DNA of 64,000 nt. Origin: Niveibacterium sp. SC-1. GTDB taxonomy: Bacteria; Pseudomonadota; Gammaproteobacteria; Burkholderiales; Rhodocyclaceae. Under the pieces are notes generated by a model. It saw only the letters and a program-made list of their open reading frames with translations. It was not told where the DNA came from and made no database searches. Both the position numbers and the translations under genes were made by a program. The DNA lies in NCBI RefSeq assembly GCF_038235435.1, contig NZ_CP151275.1, positions 2,046,001 through 2,110,000 on the forward strand, read 5' to 3'. Of the stretch, positions 45,149 through 54,006 are shown in pieces; positions within the stretch are counted from its first letter, which is position 1, and every line of letters starts with the position of its first letter.

Positions 45149-45953
45149 CGATCCAGCCTTCGAGCGGATCGATGTCCGCAGGCAGACCGAAACCCTGTTC
45201 GCGGCGCTGCCAGGCCCAGGCGGCCTGCAAGGCCGCCAGCGTGGCGTCGAGCAGATCGCCGCTAACGTCTTCGATCAGCCGCGCGATGTCTGCTGCGGTT
45301 GCGTCCAGGGAGGGGCCCAGCGGGTTGCTCCCCTCTTGCAGCAAGGCCAGGATCTCGACCCGCGCGGCACGCCGCTCGGGCGTCTGCTTGCGGCGTTCAT
45401 CGCTCTTGTAGGAGCGCGGACAGAGCGTGCGCGCGAGGAACCCGGGATAGGCCTCGAGCGCGATCCGTTGCGGGTCGCCCGCCAGCAGGCCGGGCAGGTG
45501 CACGCCAGCGTCCAGAAGCCGCGGTGCGCCGGCGAGAAACATCAGGCCGACCGGCGGATTCACCAGCTTCATCGAACTGTGGGAACGCGCCGCATGATCG
45601 GTCGCGCGGTGCGGGTAGCGCGAGCCGGTGGGGCGCGCGATGCGGTCGGCGTCGAGCGCGGCGCGGAAGTCCGCTCGCGCCATCGTCGCGCAATGCCTCA
45701 CCATCGCGGTCCAGTCGGTGGGCCAGCCAAGGGATTCGACACCTGCGCGGGGCAGGCCGAAGGGGAAGTCGAAGCCGGCGATCCAGGGGCCCGGGCGGCG
45801 CAGGAAGGCCTCGAAGGACGGGAAGTCCGCCAGCGCCTCCAGGACCTCAAGACGGAAGCGCGTGCCTTCCACCCTGCCCGTGGCGAGCGTGATCGGTTTG
45901 CGCGCCGGGGGCGCCGAGGTGAAATCGACGCCGTGGATCAGGGGCCCGGGCAA
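45117..45953 (-). CDS. DUF429 domain protein
   Basis: About 278 aa. It opens IHGVDFTSAPPARKPITLATG, continues with the domain hallmark WIAGFDFPFGLPRAGVE (Asp residues as in an RNase H-like fold), RIALEAYPGFLARTLC, YKSDERRKQ, and ends with DLLDATLAALQAAWAWQR...DPLEGWIV. DUF429 is predicted to be nuclease-like; no function is established. No ATG suits the domain; TTG 45953, 20 bases after the upstream stop, is the best start. Upstream in-frame codons overlap the periplasmic-protein gene and look like shadow. Confidence 0.75.
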   Translation of the reverse strand: MPGPLIHGVDFTSAPPARKPITLATGRVEGTRFRLEVLEALADFPSFEAFLRRPGPWIAGFDFPFGLPRAGVESLGWPTDWTAMVRHCATMARADFRAALDADRIARPTGSRYPHRATDHAARSHSSMKLVNPPVGLMFLAGAPRLLDAGVHLPGLLAGDPQRIALEAYPGFLARTLCPRSYKSDERRKQTPERRAARVEILALLQEGSNPLGPSLDATAADIARLIEDVSGDLLDATLAALQAAWAWQRREQGFGLPADIDPLEGWIVSAPPRPPSD

Positions 45954-45972
45954 GATCGCCGCACGCCCGCGC

Positions 45973-46719
45973 TCAGGGGCTGCCGAGGGGGGCGTTGAAA
46001 CCGATGCGACGCAGGCCTTCGGCCAGCAGTTGCGCCACCCTCTTGCCTTCCTTGCTGCGACGGAAAGCGACATGCAGGCTGCGCTGCTCGATCAGTCGCG
46101 GATTCATCACCAGTTGGCCACGCATCGAGACGAGTCGTGGATCGTTGCCCATCAGGCCGGCGAACTGGAGCGAGTCGATGATCGCGAGGTCGACCTTGCC
46201 GGCCGCCAGCTTGGCGAGGTTGCTGGTTTCGTCAGGGGCGAGCTCCACCCGCTGCAAGCCCTGGGCGATCCGCCGGCCGATGCCTCCGCCGACGACGTCG
46301 TCCTGCACCATGCCCAGCAGGTAGGGCTTGAGCTGATCGGGTGTCGCCCAGAAGATCGGGTTGTCGCTGCGCTGGGCGAAACCGAGCGGGCTCGCGCCCA
46401 CTGGCTCGGAAAGGATCCAGCGCTTGTCCAGTTCATCGGAGAAATACTCCGGGTAGTAGCCCAGGTGGCTGCCGTTGGCCGCACCGGCCAACGCCACGGC
46501 GTGGCGGCCGGTATGGAACTCGACTTCCAGGGTCATGCCTACGGCCGCGAAGGCGCGGCGCAAGACATCGCTGGTGGAGCCTTGCTGCGACAGCTCTTCG
46601 CCCGCATACGGGGGCATGTAGTAGGACGTGAGCCGGACAACTTTGTCTTTTTCCTGGGCCGCCGCCGGGCTCAGTGCGAGACTGAGCGCCGCCAGCAGGC
46701 CTGCAAGCGCGCGATGCAT
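45973..46719 (-). CDS. Periplasmic solute-binding protein (SBP_bac_3-like)
   Basis: A 248-aa exported protein. Signal peptide MHRALAGLLAALSLALSPAAA, then a family-3 solute-binding fold: VVRLTSYYMPPYAGEELSQQGSTSDVLRRAFAAVGMTLEVEF, GYYPEYFSDELDKRWILSEPV and KLAAGKVDLAIIDSLQFAGLM. No permease or ATPase gene is adjacent, so it may be a stand-alone sensor or scavenging protein, as often seen in betaproteobacteria. Ligand unknown. It is divergent from tsaB (187 bases) and upstream of the DUF429 gene. Confidence 0.82.
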   Translation of the reverse strand: MHRALAGLLAALSLALSPAAAQEKDKVVRLTSYYMPPYAGEELSQQGSTSDVLRRAFAAVGMTLEVEFHTGRHAVALAGAANGSHLGYYPEYFSDELDKRWILSEPVGASPLGFAQRSDNPIFWATPDQLKPYLLGMVQDDVVGGGIGRRIAQGLQRVELAPDETSNLAKLAAGKVDLAIIDSLQFAGLMGNDPRLVSMRGQLVMNPRLIEQRSLHVAFRRSKEGKRVAQLLAEGLRRIGFNAPLGSP

Positions 46720-46905
46720 CGAGCGGGTGTCTCCTCGTGCAATTCATGTAGCCGGCGTCTGCTGCGCCGGTCAGTCTGCAATTGTGGCCGAAAGCGGCGC
46801 GCGGGAAAACAGTGGCGAGCGTCGTGGTGCCCGGCTTTCTGCGCGGCGCGCGCCGAGGCAGGTAAACTGCGGGTCTTTCGGCCCGCTCACTCTGTAGCCT
46901 CACGC

Positions 46906-47610
46906 ATGCGAATTCTCGGACTGGAAACCTCGGGCCAGGATGCCTCGGTCGCGCTCTACCTGGACGGCGAGGTGCACGAGACCTGGGTGCGCGGCAGCGC
47001 CGGTGCGCCGGCTTCCGATCAGCTTCTCGCCACGGTCACGTCCTTGCTGGAGGCGCATGCGGTCGCGCGTGCCTCGCTCGACGCAATCGCGTTTTCCTCG
47101 GGGCCAGGGGCTTTTACCGGCGTGCGGGTGGCCTGCTCGGTCGCCCAGGGCCTGGCGGTGGCGCTGGACAGGCCGGTCGTCCCGGTCGGGACGCTGGAAG
47201 CGCTGGCCGCAGAGGCCGGCCTCGGCGATATCGTCTGCGCGCAGGATGCGCGGATGGGCGAGCTCTACCTCGGCTGCTATCGAATCGAATCGGCGCAGGC
47301 GCTGCCGGTGCAGGTTGGCGAGCTGCTGTGCCTGCCGCCGTCGGCCGTGAGCGCCTGTGGCTTCGCACGCTGGCGGGGCGCAGGCAGCGGTTTCTCGGTC
47401 GGAGGCCAGGGGCTCGTTGCGGCGCTGGGCGGCGAAGCGATCGTGATCGACGCCCAGGCGAGTCCTCGTGCCGCCGCGGTGGCGCGTCTCGGTGCCCTGC
47501 GTTGCGCGGCCGGCGGCGCGATCGATCCGGCAGAGGTGGTGCCGGTGTATGTCCGCAACAAGGTTGCCAAGACCACGGCCGAACGCCTGGCCGAAGGCCT
47601 CAAGGCATGA
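46906..47610 (+). CDS. tsaB: tRNA t6A synthesis protein TsaB
   Basis: A 234-aa actin-like ATPase-fold protein: MRILGLETSGQDASVALYL, ASLDAIAFSSGPGAFTGVRVACSVAQGLAVALDRPVVPVGTLEALA, DARMGELYLGCY, and the C-terminal PAEVVPVYVRNKVAKTTAERL. TsaB partners TsaD and TsaE to add threonylcarbamoyl to A37 of ANN-decoding tRNAs. The metal-binding His motif of TsaD is absent, as expected. ATG 46906 is clear; its stop overlaps the rimI start by ATGA. Confidence 0.96.
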   Translation: MRILGLETSGQDASVALYLDGEVHETWVRGSAGAPASDQLLATVTSLLEAHAVARASLDAIAFSSGPGAFTGVRVACSVAQGLAVALDRPVVPVGTLEALAAEAGLGDIVCAQDARMGELYLGCYRIESAQALPVQVGELLCLPPSAVSACGFARWRGAGSGFSVGGQGLVAALGGEAIVIDAQASPRAAAVARLGALRCAAGGAIDPAEVVPVYVRNKVAKTTAERLAEGLKA

Positions 47611-48068
47611 CGGCACCTGTCGACGGGTTGCGCTTCCGTCCCCTGGCGCGCGAGGACCTCGCCTGGGCGGCCAGCGTCGAGGCGCACCTGCAGGCCTTTC
47701 CCTGGACCGAGAAGAGTTTTGGCGAATCGCTGGACGCTGGCCACAGCGGCTGGGTGGTCTGCCTGGACGAGGAACCGGTGGCCTATCTCGTCATGATGGT
47801 GGTGATCGACGAGGCCCACCTGCTCAACATTGGCGTCACGCGCAACCGGCATCGGCAGGGCATTGGTCGTGCCCTGCTGCGTGAAGCGTACGGACTGGCT
47901 CGCCAGGCCGGGGCTTTGCAGATGTTCCTGGAGGTGCGGGTGAGCAACCAGTCGGCTGCAGCCTTCTACGAAGCCGAGGGCTTCGAGCAGGTCGGCCGGC
48001 GCCGCGGCTACTACCCCGCGGCGCACGGCAGGGAGGACGCGATCGTGATGCGGCGGGCCTTGTCATGA
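47607..48068 (+). CDS. rimI: Ribosomal protein S18 alanine N-acetyltransferase RimI
   Basis: A 153-aa GNAT enzyme. LRFRPLAREDLAWAASVEAHLQAFPWTEKSF is the RimI N-terminal pattern; ILLNIGV-type strand AHLLNIGVTRNRHRQGIGRALLREA holds the acetyl-CoA loop; FLEVRVSNQSAAAFYEAEGFEQVGRRRGYYP follows. It sits between tsaB and the uracil-DNA glycosylase gene with 4-base overlaps on both sides, the usual tsaB-rimI-udg order. Confidence 0.95.
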   Translation: MTAPVDGLRFRPLAREDLAWAASVEAHLQAFPWTEKSFGESLDAGHSGWVVCLDEEPVAYLVMMVVIDEAHLLNIGVTRNRHRQGIGRALLREAYGLARQAGALQMFLEVRVSNQSAAAFYEAEGFEQVGRRRGYYPAAHGREDAIVMRRALS

Positions 48069-48952
48069 ACAAAGAGATCTTCAAGCAACTCGGCCTGGGG
48101 CCGCGCTGGGTGTTGCGCGAGGCGCCGCAGGCAGACGCATCCGACGTGGCCGAAGCGGACGCGCTTGGCTCGCTCCGCGTCGAGGCCGCCGCCGAGAGTC
48201 CCACTGCCGAGAGTCCCGTGGCCGCCGCCCGAGCTGCGCTCGCGCCTGCAGCCGCGCCGTCACGGCGCCCGGCGGCGGGTCAGACAGCGCCGGGGAGTGC
48301 GCCGCCCTCGCGGCCTGTTTCCCGAACCGGTGCGGTACCTGCGCCTGCCGTGCCGACGGCGCGCGAGGCGGTCACCGACAGCGAGATCGCGGCCCTGGAC
48401 TGGGAAGCCCTGGAGGCCCGGGTCAAGGATTGCCGCCAGTGCGGCCTGTGCGAGCGGCGCAAGCAGGCAGTCTTCGGGGTGGGTGACAAGGAGGCGGACT
48501 GGCTGTTGGTGGGCGAGGGGCCCGGCGCGGAAGAGGACGAGCGCGGCGAACCCTTCGTCGGGCAGGCCGGCAAACTGCTCGACGCGATGCTGGAGTCGCT
48601 GGGCCTGGAGCGCGGTCGCGGCGTCTATATCGCCAACTCGGTGAAATGCCGCCCGCCCAACAACCGCACGCCCGAGCCGGAGGAGGTCGCGGCCTGCTTC
48701 CCCTACCTGGAGCGGCAGATCGCCCTGATCAAGCCGAAGCTGATCGTGGCGCTCGGCCGTCCGGCGGCGATGGCGCTGCTCGGCCAGGAAGTGCGCATCG
48801 GCGCGGCTCGCGGGCAGCGTTTCGACTACCGCGGCATCCCGGTCGTGGTGACCTATCATCCGGCCTATCTCCTGCGTAATCTGAACGACAAGGCCAAGAG
48901 CTGGGAAGACCTGCTCTTCGCCCGGCGCCTGGCGAGGGCCGCGACGGCCTGA
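48065..48952 (+). CDS. Fe-S uracil-DNA glycosylase (family 4)
   Basis: A 295-aa protein. The N-terminal ~115 residues are a low-complexity Ala/Pro linker after a short [19 protein letters not shown] start. The catalytic part has the Fe-S cysteines (CRQCGLC and two later, KCRPP and VAACFPYL), motif 1 [20 protein letters not shown] and motif 2 [11 protein letters not shown]. It removes uracil from deaminated DNA. Third gene of the tsaB-rimI-udg operon, overlapping rimI by ATGA. Confidence 0.94.
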   Translation: MNKEIFKQLGLGPRWVLREAPQADASDVAEADALGSLRVEAAAESPTAESPVAAARAALAPAAAPSRRPAAGQTAPGSAPPSRPVSRTGAVPAPAVPTAREAVTDSEIAALDWEALEARVKDCRQCGLCERRKQAVFGVGDKEADWLLVGEGPGAEEDERGEPFVGQAGKLLDAMLESLGLERGRGVYIANSVKCRPPNNRTPEPEEVAACFPYLERQIALIKPKLIVALGRPAAMALLGQEVRIGAARGQRFDYRGIPVVVTYHPAYLLRNLNDKAKSWEDLLFARRLARAATA

Positions 48953-49089
48953 AGGGAGTCGGGCACCCGGTGTGACGTCGGGTGACGACAGGTTGCGAGG
49001 CAGATTCGCGAATCTGTCACTCCGGGTTCAAGCACCTGTCATGGCGAGTGTCGACATTGGTGGGCTCCTCAACTCCCGGAGTCCGGCCC

Positions 49090-51597
49090 ATGTTCCGATT
49101 CACGCAGCGGCCGCTACGCGCGGCCGTCTTCTCGCTGGCTGCACTGGCAACGCTCTCCGCCTGCGGCAGCGATAGCAACAGCCCGACGACCACGACCACC
49201 AACAGCCTGCCGACGGCGCCCACTCTCGCCGGGCGCGCCGTGCTGCCCGCGGCGACCTTCGCAGATGGTCCGGTGTCCGGCCAGTACATCGGGGCGAGCC
49301 CGCAGAATGGTCAGGTCGTGCCCTTCGCCAAGCAGCCGGTGCAGGGCTTCTCCGCCGTGCTGCGCAACAGCGATGGCAGCTTCTCGGTGATGGCGGACAA
49401 CGGCTACGGCTCGATCGAGAACTCGGCCGACTTCAACTTGCGGGTCTACACCATCCGGCCGGACTTCAAGACCGCCACCGGCGGTAGCGGCGCGGTGGAT
49501 GTGAAGAGCCACATCGAGCTTTCCGACCCGGACCGCAAGGTGCCCTTCGCGATCGTCAACGAATACACGACGCAGCGCGTGCTGACCGGCGCCGACTTCG
49601 ACATCGAATCCATGCAGCGCGCCCCGGACGGCTCGCTCTGGTTCGGTGACGAGTTCGGCCCCTTCCTTCTGCACGCAGATGCGAGCGGCAAGCTGCTCGA
49701 GGCGCCGATCCCGCTGCCGGATTTCGACAACCCGGGCAAGCAGATCCGCGCGCCGCAGAACCCCTTCAACGAAGAAGTCTCGGCGCTGCGCATCATGAAC
49801 GCCGCCCGCGCGCATGCGCAGGCCCATGGCAACACCCGTGCGCCGGTGTTCTCGCCGTACTACGTGATGCTCAAGTACGACACCAACGGCGTGAAATCCT
49901 CGCCCGAATCGCATTACGCCCGCGGCAGCAACCCGCAGCCCGGCCTCACGCAGGCGGCGAGCGACGTGCTCGATCTCGGCCTGCTCAAGCGCGCTGGCTT
50001 CCCGGTGGTGAGCTGGACGGTGGACACCAAGGCGGAGATGACGACACTCCTCAAGGCAGGCGTGTCCGGGATCATCAGCGATCGTCCGGATCTGCTGTAC
50101 CAGGCCGTGTCTGAATACGATGCCAACGGTGACGGCAAGGCCGGCGACTACCTGACCGCCGATGGCCTGATCGACCCGGCCAAGTTCGATGCCCAGGGCC
50201 ACCGTGGCGGCCGCGACCTGCGTCCCGAGAACACGCTGCCGGCCTTCGAGGTCGCGCTGGACAACCTGATGACCACGATCGAGACCGATTCGGGCGTGAG
50301 TTCGGACGGCAAGCTCCTCCTCAAGCACGACCCGTACATCGAATCGGCCAAGTGCCGCCGTACCGATGGCACCGCCTACGCGTCCGCGGACGAAAAACTG
50401 ATCCGCGATCTCACGCAGGCGCAGATCCAGTCCCAGTTCATCTGCGACAAGCTGATCCGTGGCGCCTCGCAGCTCAACGACCCCGCGCTCTCGCCGGTGT
50501 CGGCGCAGCTCGCCACCACGAAGGGCTACGTCAGCCCTTACGTGTTGCCGACGGTGCAGGACCTCTTCGATCTGGTCTCGGCCTACATCGGCTACTACAG
50601 CACGGGCGCGGGCAAAACCCATCCGCAGGCCGCGCTGCGGGTGAAGAACGCGCAGGGCGTGCGCTTCAACATCGAGACCAAGATCAATCCGCGCTCCGAT
50701 GCCGACACCCACGGCAAGGCCTACAAGGACCGCACGGTCGGCTTCGAGCAGATGGCCGATACCTTGGCCGGCGCGATCGTCGCCGCCCACATGGAAGCCC
50801 GCGCCGACATCCAGAGCTTCGACTTCCGCACACTCTTCCGGGTGCAGGAGAAGTTCCCGGCGATCCGCACGGTCTATCTCTTCGGTGACTTCCCGATCTA
50901 CCCGACGGCCGACACCGACGATGGCACCAACATGCAGGACGAAGCCGGCAAGAACACGCCGTGGATGAACGGCCTCTTCTGGCCGTATCGCAGCACGGTG
51001 ACGAGCAATGCCTTCCGCGCGCAGACCTCCGGCGGCTTCGAGGGCATGGCGATCAGCCCGGACGGCACCAAGCTCTATCCGCTGCTGGAAAAGGCGCTCT
51101 CGGGAGGTGACAGCAAGACGCTGCTGATCCACGAGTTCGACATCGCCAGCCGCAGCTACACCGGCCGCCGCTTCCAGTACAAGCTGGAGACCGCGGGCGT
51201 GTCGATCGGTGACTTCATCCTCTACAACGCAACGCAAGGTATCGTCATCGAGCGCGACAACGAGACTGGCAAGGCGGCCAAGCACAAGAAGCTCTACCAG
51301 ATCACGCTCGGCGACGCCGGTGCAGCGGTGGCCAAGCGGCAGCTGGTGGACCTGATGGCTATCACGGACGCCTCGAACATCGCGGCGGCGGAGGCGGGCA
51401 GCATCGGCGTGGGCGGCGGGCAGTTCAGCATGCCCTTTGTCACCATCGAGGACGTCGTGGTGATCGACGACCATACGCTGGGGGTGATCAACGACAACAA
51501 CTTCCCCTTCAGCATCGGTCGCCATGCCGACTCGGGGAAGCCCGACGACAACGAGTTCATCCTCGTGACCCTGCCCGAGACGCTCAAGCTCAAGTGA
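49090..51597 (+). CDS. Lipoprotein: phytase-like esterase domain with inserted GDPD domain
   Basis: An 835-aa protein with lipobox LSAC (Cys25). Residues ~60-227 (FSAVLRNSDGSFSVMADNGYGS, LTGADFDIESMQRAPDGSLWFGDEFGPFLLHADASGKLLEAPIPLP) are the first part of a phytase-like esterase domain, which resumes at ~648 (GGFEGMAISPDGTKLYPLLEK ... FVTIEDVVVIDDHTLGVINDNNFPFS). The ~420 residues between are a glycerophosphodiester phosphodiesterase with all catalytic motifs: GHRGGRDLRPENT (H371, E380), ETDSG (E398, D400), KHD (H413), NIETK (E529, K531). Its last two barrel strands (VVSWTVDTK and GIISDRPDLL, ~307-337) come before the first, as in a circular permutant. Likely a phosphodiester scavenger on the membrane. 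Confidence 0.85.
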   Translation: MFRFTQRPLRAAVFSLAALATLSACGSDSNSPTTTTTNSLPTAPTLAGRAVLPAATFADGPVSGQYIGASPQNGQVVPFAKQPVQGFSAVLRNSDGSFSVMADNGYGSIENSADFNLRVYTIRPDFKTATGGSGAVDVKSHIELSDPDRKVPFAIVNEYTTQRVLTGADFDIESMQRAPDGSLWFGDEFGPFLLHADASGKLLEAPIPLPDFDNPGKQIRAPQNPFNEEVSALRIMNAARAHAQAHGNTRAPVFSPYYVMLKYDTNGVKSSPESHYARGSNPQPGLTQAASDVLDLGLLKRAGFPVVSWTVDTKAEMTTLLKAGVSGIISDRPDLLYQAVSEYDANGDGKAGDYLTADGLIDPAKFDAQGHRGGRDLRPENTLPAFEVALDNLMTTIETDSGVSSDGKLLLKHDPYIESAKCRRTDGTAYASADEKLIRDLTQAQIQSQFICDKLIRGASQLNDPALSPVSAQLATTKGYVSPYVLPTVQDLFDLVSAYIGYYSTGAGKTHPQAALRVKNAQGVRFNIETKINPRSDADTHGKAYKDRTVGFEQMADTLAGAIVAAHMEARADIQSFDFRTLFRVQEKFPAIRTVYLFGDFPIYPTADTDDGTNMQDEAGKNTPWMNGLFWPYRSTVTSNAFRAQTSGGFEGMAISPDGTKLYPLLEKALSGGDSKTLLIHEFDIASRSYTGRRFQYKLETAGVSIGDFILYNATQGIVIERDNETGKAAKHKKLYQITLGDAGAAVAKRQLVDLMAITDASNIAAAEAGSIGVGGGQFSMPFVTIEDVVVIDDHTLGVINDNNFPFSIGRHADSGKPDDNEFILVTLPETLKLK

Positions 51598-51614
51598 GCG
51601 TGCCGGGCTGAATG

Positions 51615-51648
51615 AAACGGGGCGCCCCTGTCGGAGCGCCCCGTTTTT
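51615..51648 (+). terminator. Rho-independent terminator after the lipoprotein gene
   Basis: AAACGGGGCGC at 51615-51625 pairs with GCGCCCCGTTT (51636-51646), followed by T residues. The hairpin also lies ahead of the converging hypothetical gene's 3' end. Confidence 0.85.
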
Positions 51649-51676
51649 GTTGGCGGATTTCCTGCGCCGGATTCGC

Positions 51677-52330
51677 TCAATCGAATTTCAGGCGGTAAGT
51701 CAGCATGGGCCCCCCACCCTTGATCCGCATCGACATCTGCGAGCGACCGAAGGAGTAGAGGCGCACCCGGATCCGTCCCTGTTCAAGCGCGATCATGGAG
51801 TTGGGCCCGGCCTGCCATTCGACGCCCGGATCGCCTGCGTCGTAGGGCGCTCCATACTGTGTTCCGGCGGGATTGGTGGCGCTTGAAGCCAGTTGGAAGA
51901 CGGTGGGGATGGTAGGGCTCGTGCGCCAGGAGAGGCGCTCGGAAGCGTCGTAGAAGCCTGCCCGCGAGCTGTTCGTGTTCCGCACGCCTGCAGACCGTTC
52001 GAGTCGCTGCGGTTCGGCCAGGGCGGGGTGCAGTCCCGTGATCGCGTGAATGGCTCCGGGGAAGAGCGAGAGGGGCAGGAGTGGCGCGTTGAGCAGCCCG
52101 TTCAGGCCCAGGGTGTAGAGGTCGCCGTGAGGCCAGGGCAAGAGCCGAGCGAGTCCCTGCCGCCAGCCGGACTCGTCCGCCGTGGCGCCGGCCGGGCTGG
52201 CCGATGCGCAATTCGCGCACAGGCTCAGCAGGACGCCGACGGTGAGACTCCACTTCCTTGCCGGCAAAGGCTTGGCCACGCCCCATGGACTCAAGGGCGC
52301 TGCGGAGGCGGGGAAAGCCAAAGTCTTCAT
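51677..52330 (-). CDS. Exported protein of unknown function
   Basis: About 217 aa from ATG 52330 (GGGGG nearby); frame open further up to 52387. A hydrophobic signal-like segment, WSLTVGVLLSLCANCASASPAG, follows ~30 residues of Pro/Ala-rich N-terminus. The mature part has WRQGLARLLPWPHGDLYTLGLNGLLNAPLLPLSLFPGAIHAITGL, RNTNSSRAGFYDASERLSWRTSPTIPTVFQLASSATNPAGTQYG-type segments and ends LYSFGRSQMSMRIKGGGPMLTYRLKFD, which looks like terminal beta strands. I do not recognise the family. Confidence 0.6.
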   Translation of the reverse strand: MKTLAFPASAAPLSPWGVAKPLPARKWSLTVGVLLSLCANCASASPAGATADESGWRQGLARLLPWPHGDLYTLGLNGLLNAPLLPLSLFPGAIHAITGLHPALAEPQRLERSAGVRNTNSSRAGFYDASERLSWRTSPTIPTVFQLASSATNPAGTQYGAPYDAGDPGVEWQAGPNSMIALEQGRIRVRLYSFGRSQMSMRIKGGGPMLTYRLKFD

Positions 52331-52557
52331 GCGAGACCCCCGATGCATGGCGTCTGGCTTGAGCGGGAATACCACTGATTGCGCCACTGACTGCGCGACC
52401 GAACTGCGTCACGTGACTGACTACCCACCCTAGGCATAGCACACCGGAAGCGGGTTTTCGCCCCACAAACACTTGGCCCTGCGGCTTTGGGCCGACGCCG
52501 GAATTTGATGTCCGAAAACGGCGAGCCGGACCAACTGGGTGCGCCCATAATCGCGCC

Positions 52558-54006
52558 ATGGTTCCCGATGACGCCGCCTGCTATGCCGCACTGATCGCGC
52601 GTGATGCCCGTTTCGACGGACGCCTCTTCGTGGGGGTGAGCTCCACCGGGATCTACTGCCGGCCGATCTGCCGCGTGCGTACGCCCAAGGCGGAAAACTG
52701 CCGCTTCTTCTCCAGCGCTGCGGCGGCCGAGGATGCGGGCTATCGCCCCTGTCTGCGTTGCCGACCGGAGCTGGCGCCCGGCTTGGCGACATCGGATCCG
52801 GTGTCGCGCCTGGCCTGGGTCGCGACCCAGCGGCTGGAGGCCGACGGCGAAGCCGGGCTTGCCACGCTGGCCGCGCGGCTGGGCGTGAGCGAGCGCCATT
52901 TGCGCCGCGCCTTCCAGGCCGAATTCGGCGTGGCGCCCGTGGCGTGGCTGCAGACCCAGCGCTTGCTGCTCGCCAAACGCCTGCTCACGGACACCCGTCT
53001 GCCACTGACGGAAGTTGCGTTTGCGGCGGGCTTTGGCAGCTTGCGGCGCTTCAACGCCTTGTTCAAGACGCGCTACGGTCTTGCACCGAGCCGGCTGCGC
53101 GAAGGCGCGTTGCCGCCGGACGCGGCCGCGCCCTGTTTCGAACTCGCCTACCGGCCGCCCCTGGATTGGCCGCGCATGCTGGCTTTCCTGGCCGGGCGGT
53201 GCATAGCGGGCGTCGAAGAAGTCTCGGACTTGCGCTACCGCCGCACGGTGAGCGTCGATACGCCGCAAGGGGCCGTGTGCGGCTGGGTCGAGGTTGCCCT
53301 GTCGCCCGCGCGGGCGACGCTCGTCGTGCAGGTGGCGCCCGAACTCCTGCGGGGTCTGCCCGCAGTGCTTGCGGGCGTACGACGACTCTTCGACCTGGGC
53401 TGCGATCCCGTGCCGATCCTCGCCGTGCTCGGACCGCTGGCCGCCGACGCGCCGGGTTTGCGCGTGCCGGGCTGCTTCAATGGTTTCGAGATGGCGGTGC
53501 GCGCGATCCTCGGCCAGCAGGTCACGGTCAAGGCTGCCCACACGATCGCTGGACGCCTGGTCGCCGCACTGGGTACGCCGATGGCAACACCCTTTGAGGC
53601 GCTGACGCACCGCTTCCCCGAAGCGACGACGCTGGCGGCAGCGGACGAGGCCTTACTGGGAAGCCTGGGCATCGTGCGCCAGCGCGGCGGGGCAATCATC
53701 GCCCTGGCCCGTGCCGTGGGGGAGGGGCGGCTCGATCTGGCACCAAGCGCCGACGTGGAAGCGAGCATCGCGAGCCTGCGCACGATCTCCGGCATCGGCC
53801 CCTGGACCGCGCAGTACATCGCGATGCGCGCGCTGGCGTGGCCGGACGCCTGGCCCAGCGGCGACGTCGCCCTGATCAAATCCCTGAGGGCTGCCACGGC
53901 GCGCGAAGCCGACCGTATGGCCGCAGCCTGGAGCCCCTGGCGCGCCTATGCGACGCTGCATTGCTGGCGGCGCCTGTCCGAACCCCTGCCGGAGTCCGCC
54001 CGATGA
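52558..54006 (+). CDS. Ada regulator-AlkA fusion (methyl-DNA repair activator and 3-methyladenine glycosylase)
   Basis: A 482-aa protein. The N-terminal Ada zinc domain has Cys34, Cys38, Cys65 and Cys68, with the same 4/27/3 spacing as the E. coli Ada ligands; Cys34 would accept methyl from phosphotriesters. An AraC helix-turn-helix pair follows (~90-185). The C-terminal half (~195-480) is AlkA with HhH hairpin TISGIGPWTAQYIAMRAL and catalytic Asp in WPSGDVALIKSL. It lacks the Ogt domain of E. coli Ada, which is supplied by the next gene (ATGA overlap). A CATAAT -10-like box ends only 6 bases before ATG 52558. Confidence 0.93.
   Translation: MVPDDAACYAALIARDARFDGRLFVGVSSTGIYCRPICRVRTPKAENCRFFSSAAAAEDAGYRPCLRCRPELAPGLATSDPVSRLAWVATQRLEADGEAGLATLAARLGVSERHLRRAFQAEFGVAPVAWLQTQRLLLAKRLLTDTRLPLTEVAFAAGFGSLRRFNALFKTRYGLAPSRLREGALPPDAAAPCFELAYRPPLDWPRMLAFLAGRCIAGVEEVSDLRYRRTVSVDTPQGAVCGWVEVALSPARATLVVQVAPELLRGLPAVLAGVRRLFDLGCDPVPILAVLGPLAADAPGLRVPGCFNGFEMAVRAILGQQVTVKAAHTIAGRLVAALGTPMATPFEALTHRFPEATTLAAADEALLGSLGIVRQRGGAIIALARAVGEGRLDLAPSADVEASIASLRTISGIGPWTAQYIAMRALAWPDAWPSGDVALIKSLRAATAREADRMAAAWSPWRAYATLHCWRRLSEPLPESAR

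Noticed and set aside
49114..51525. 803-codon minus-strand open frame
   Set aside because: It is antisense to the phytase-GDPD gene, His/Arg/Val-rich without domains, and reflects the high GC of the sense strand.
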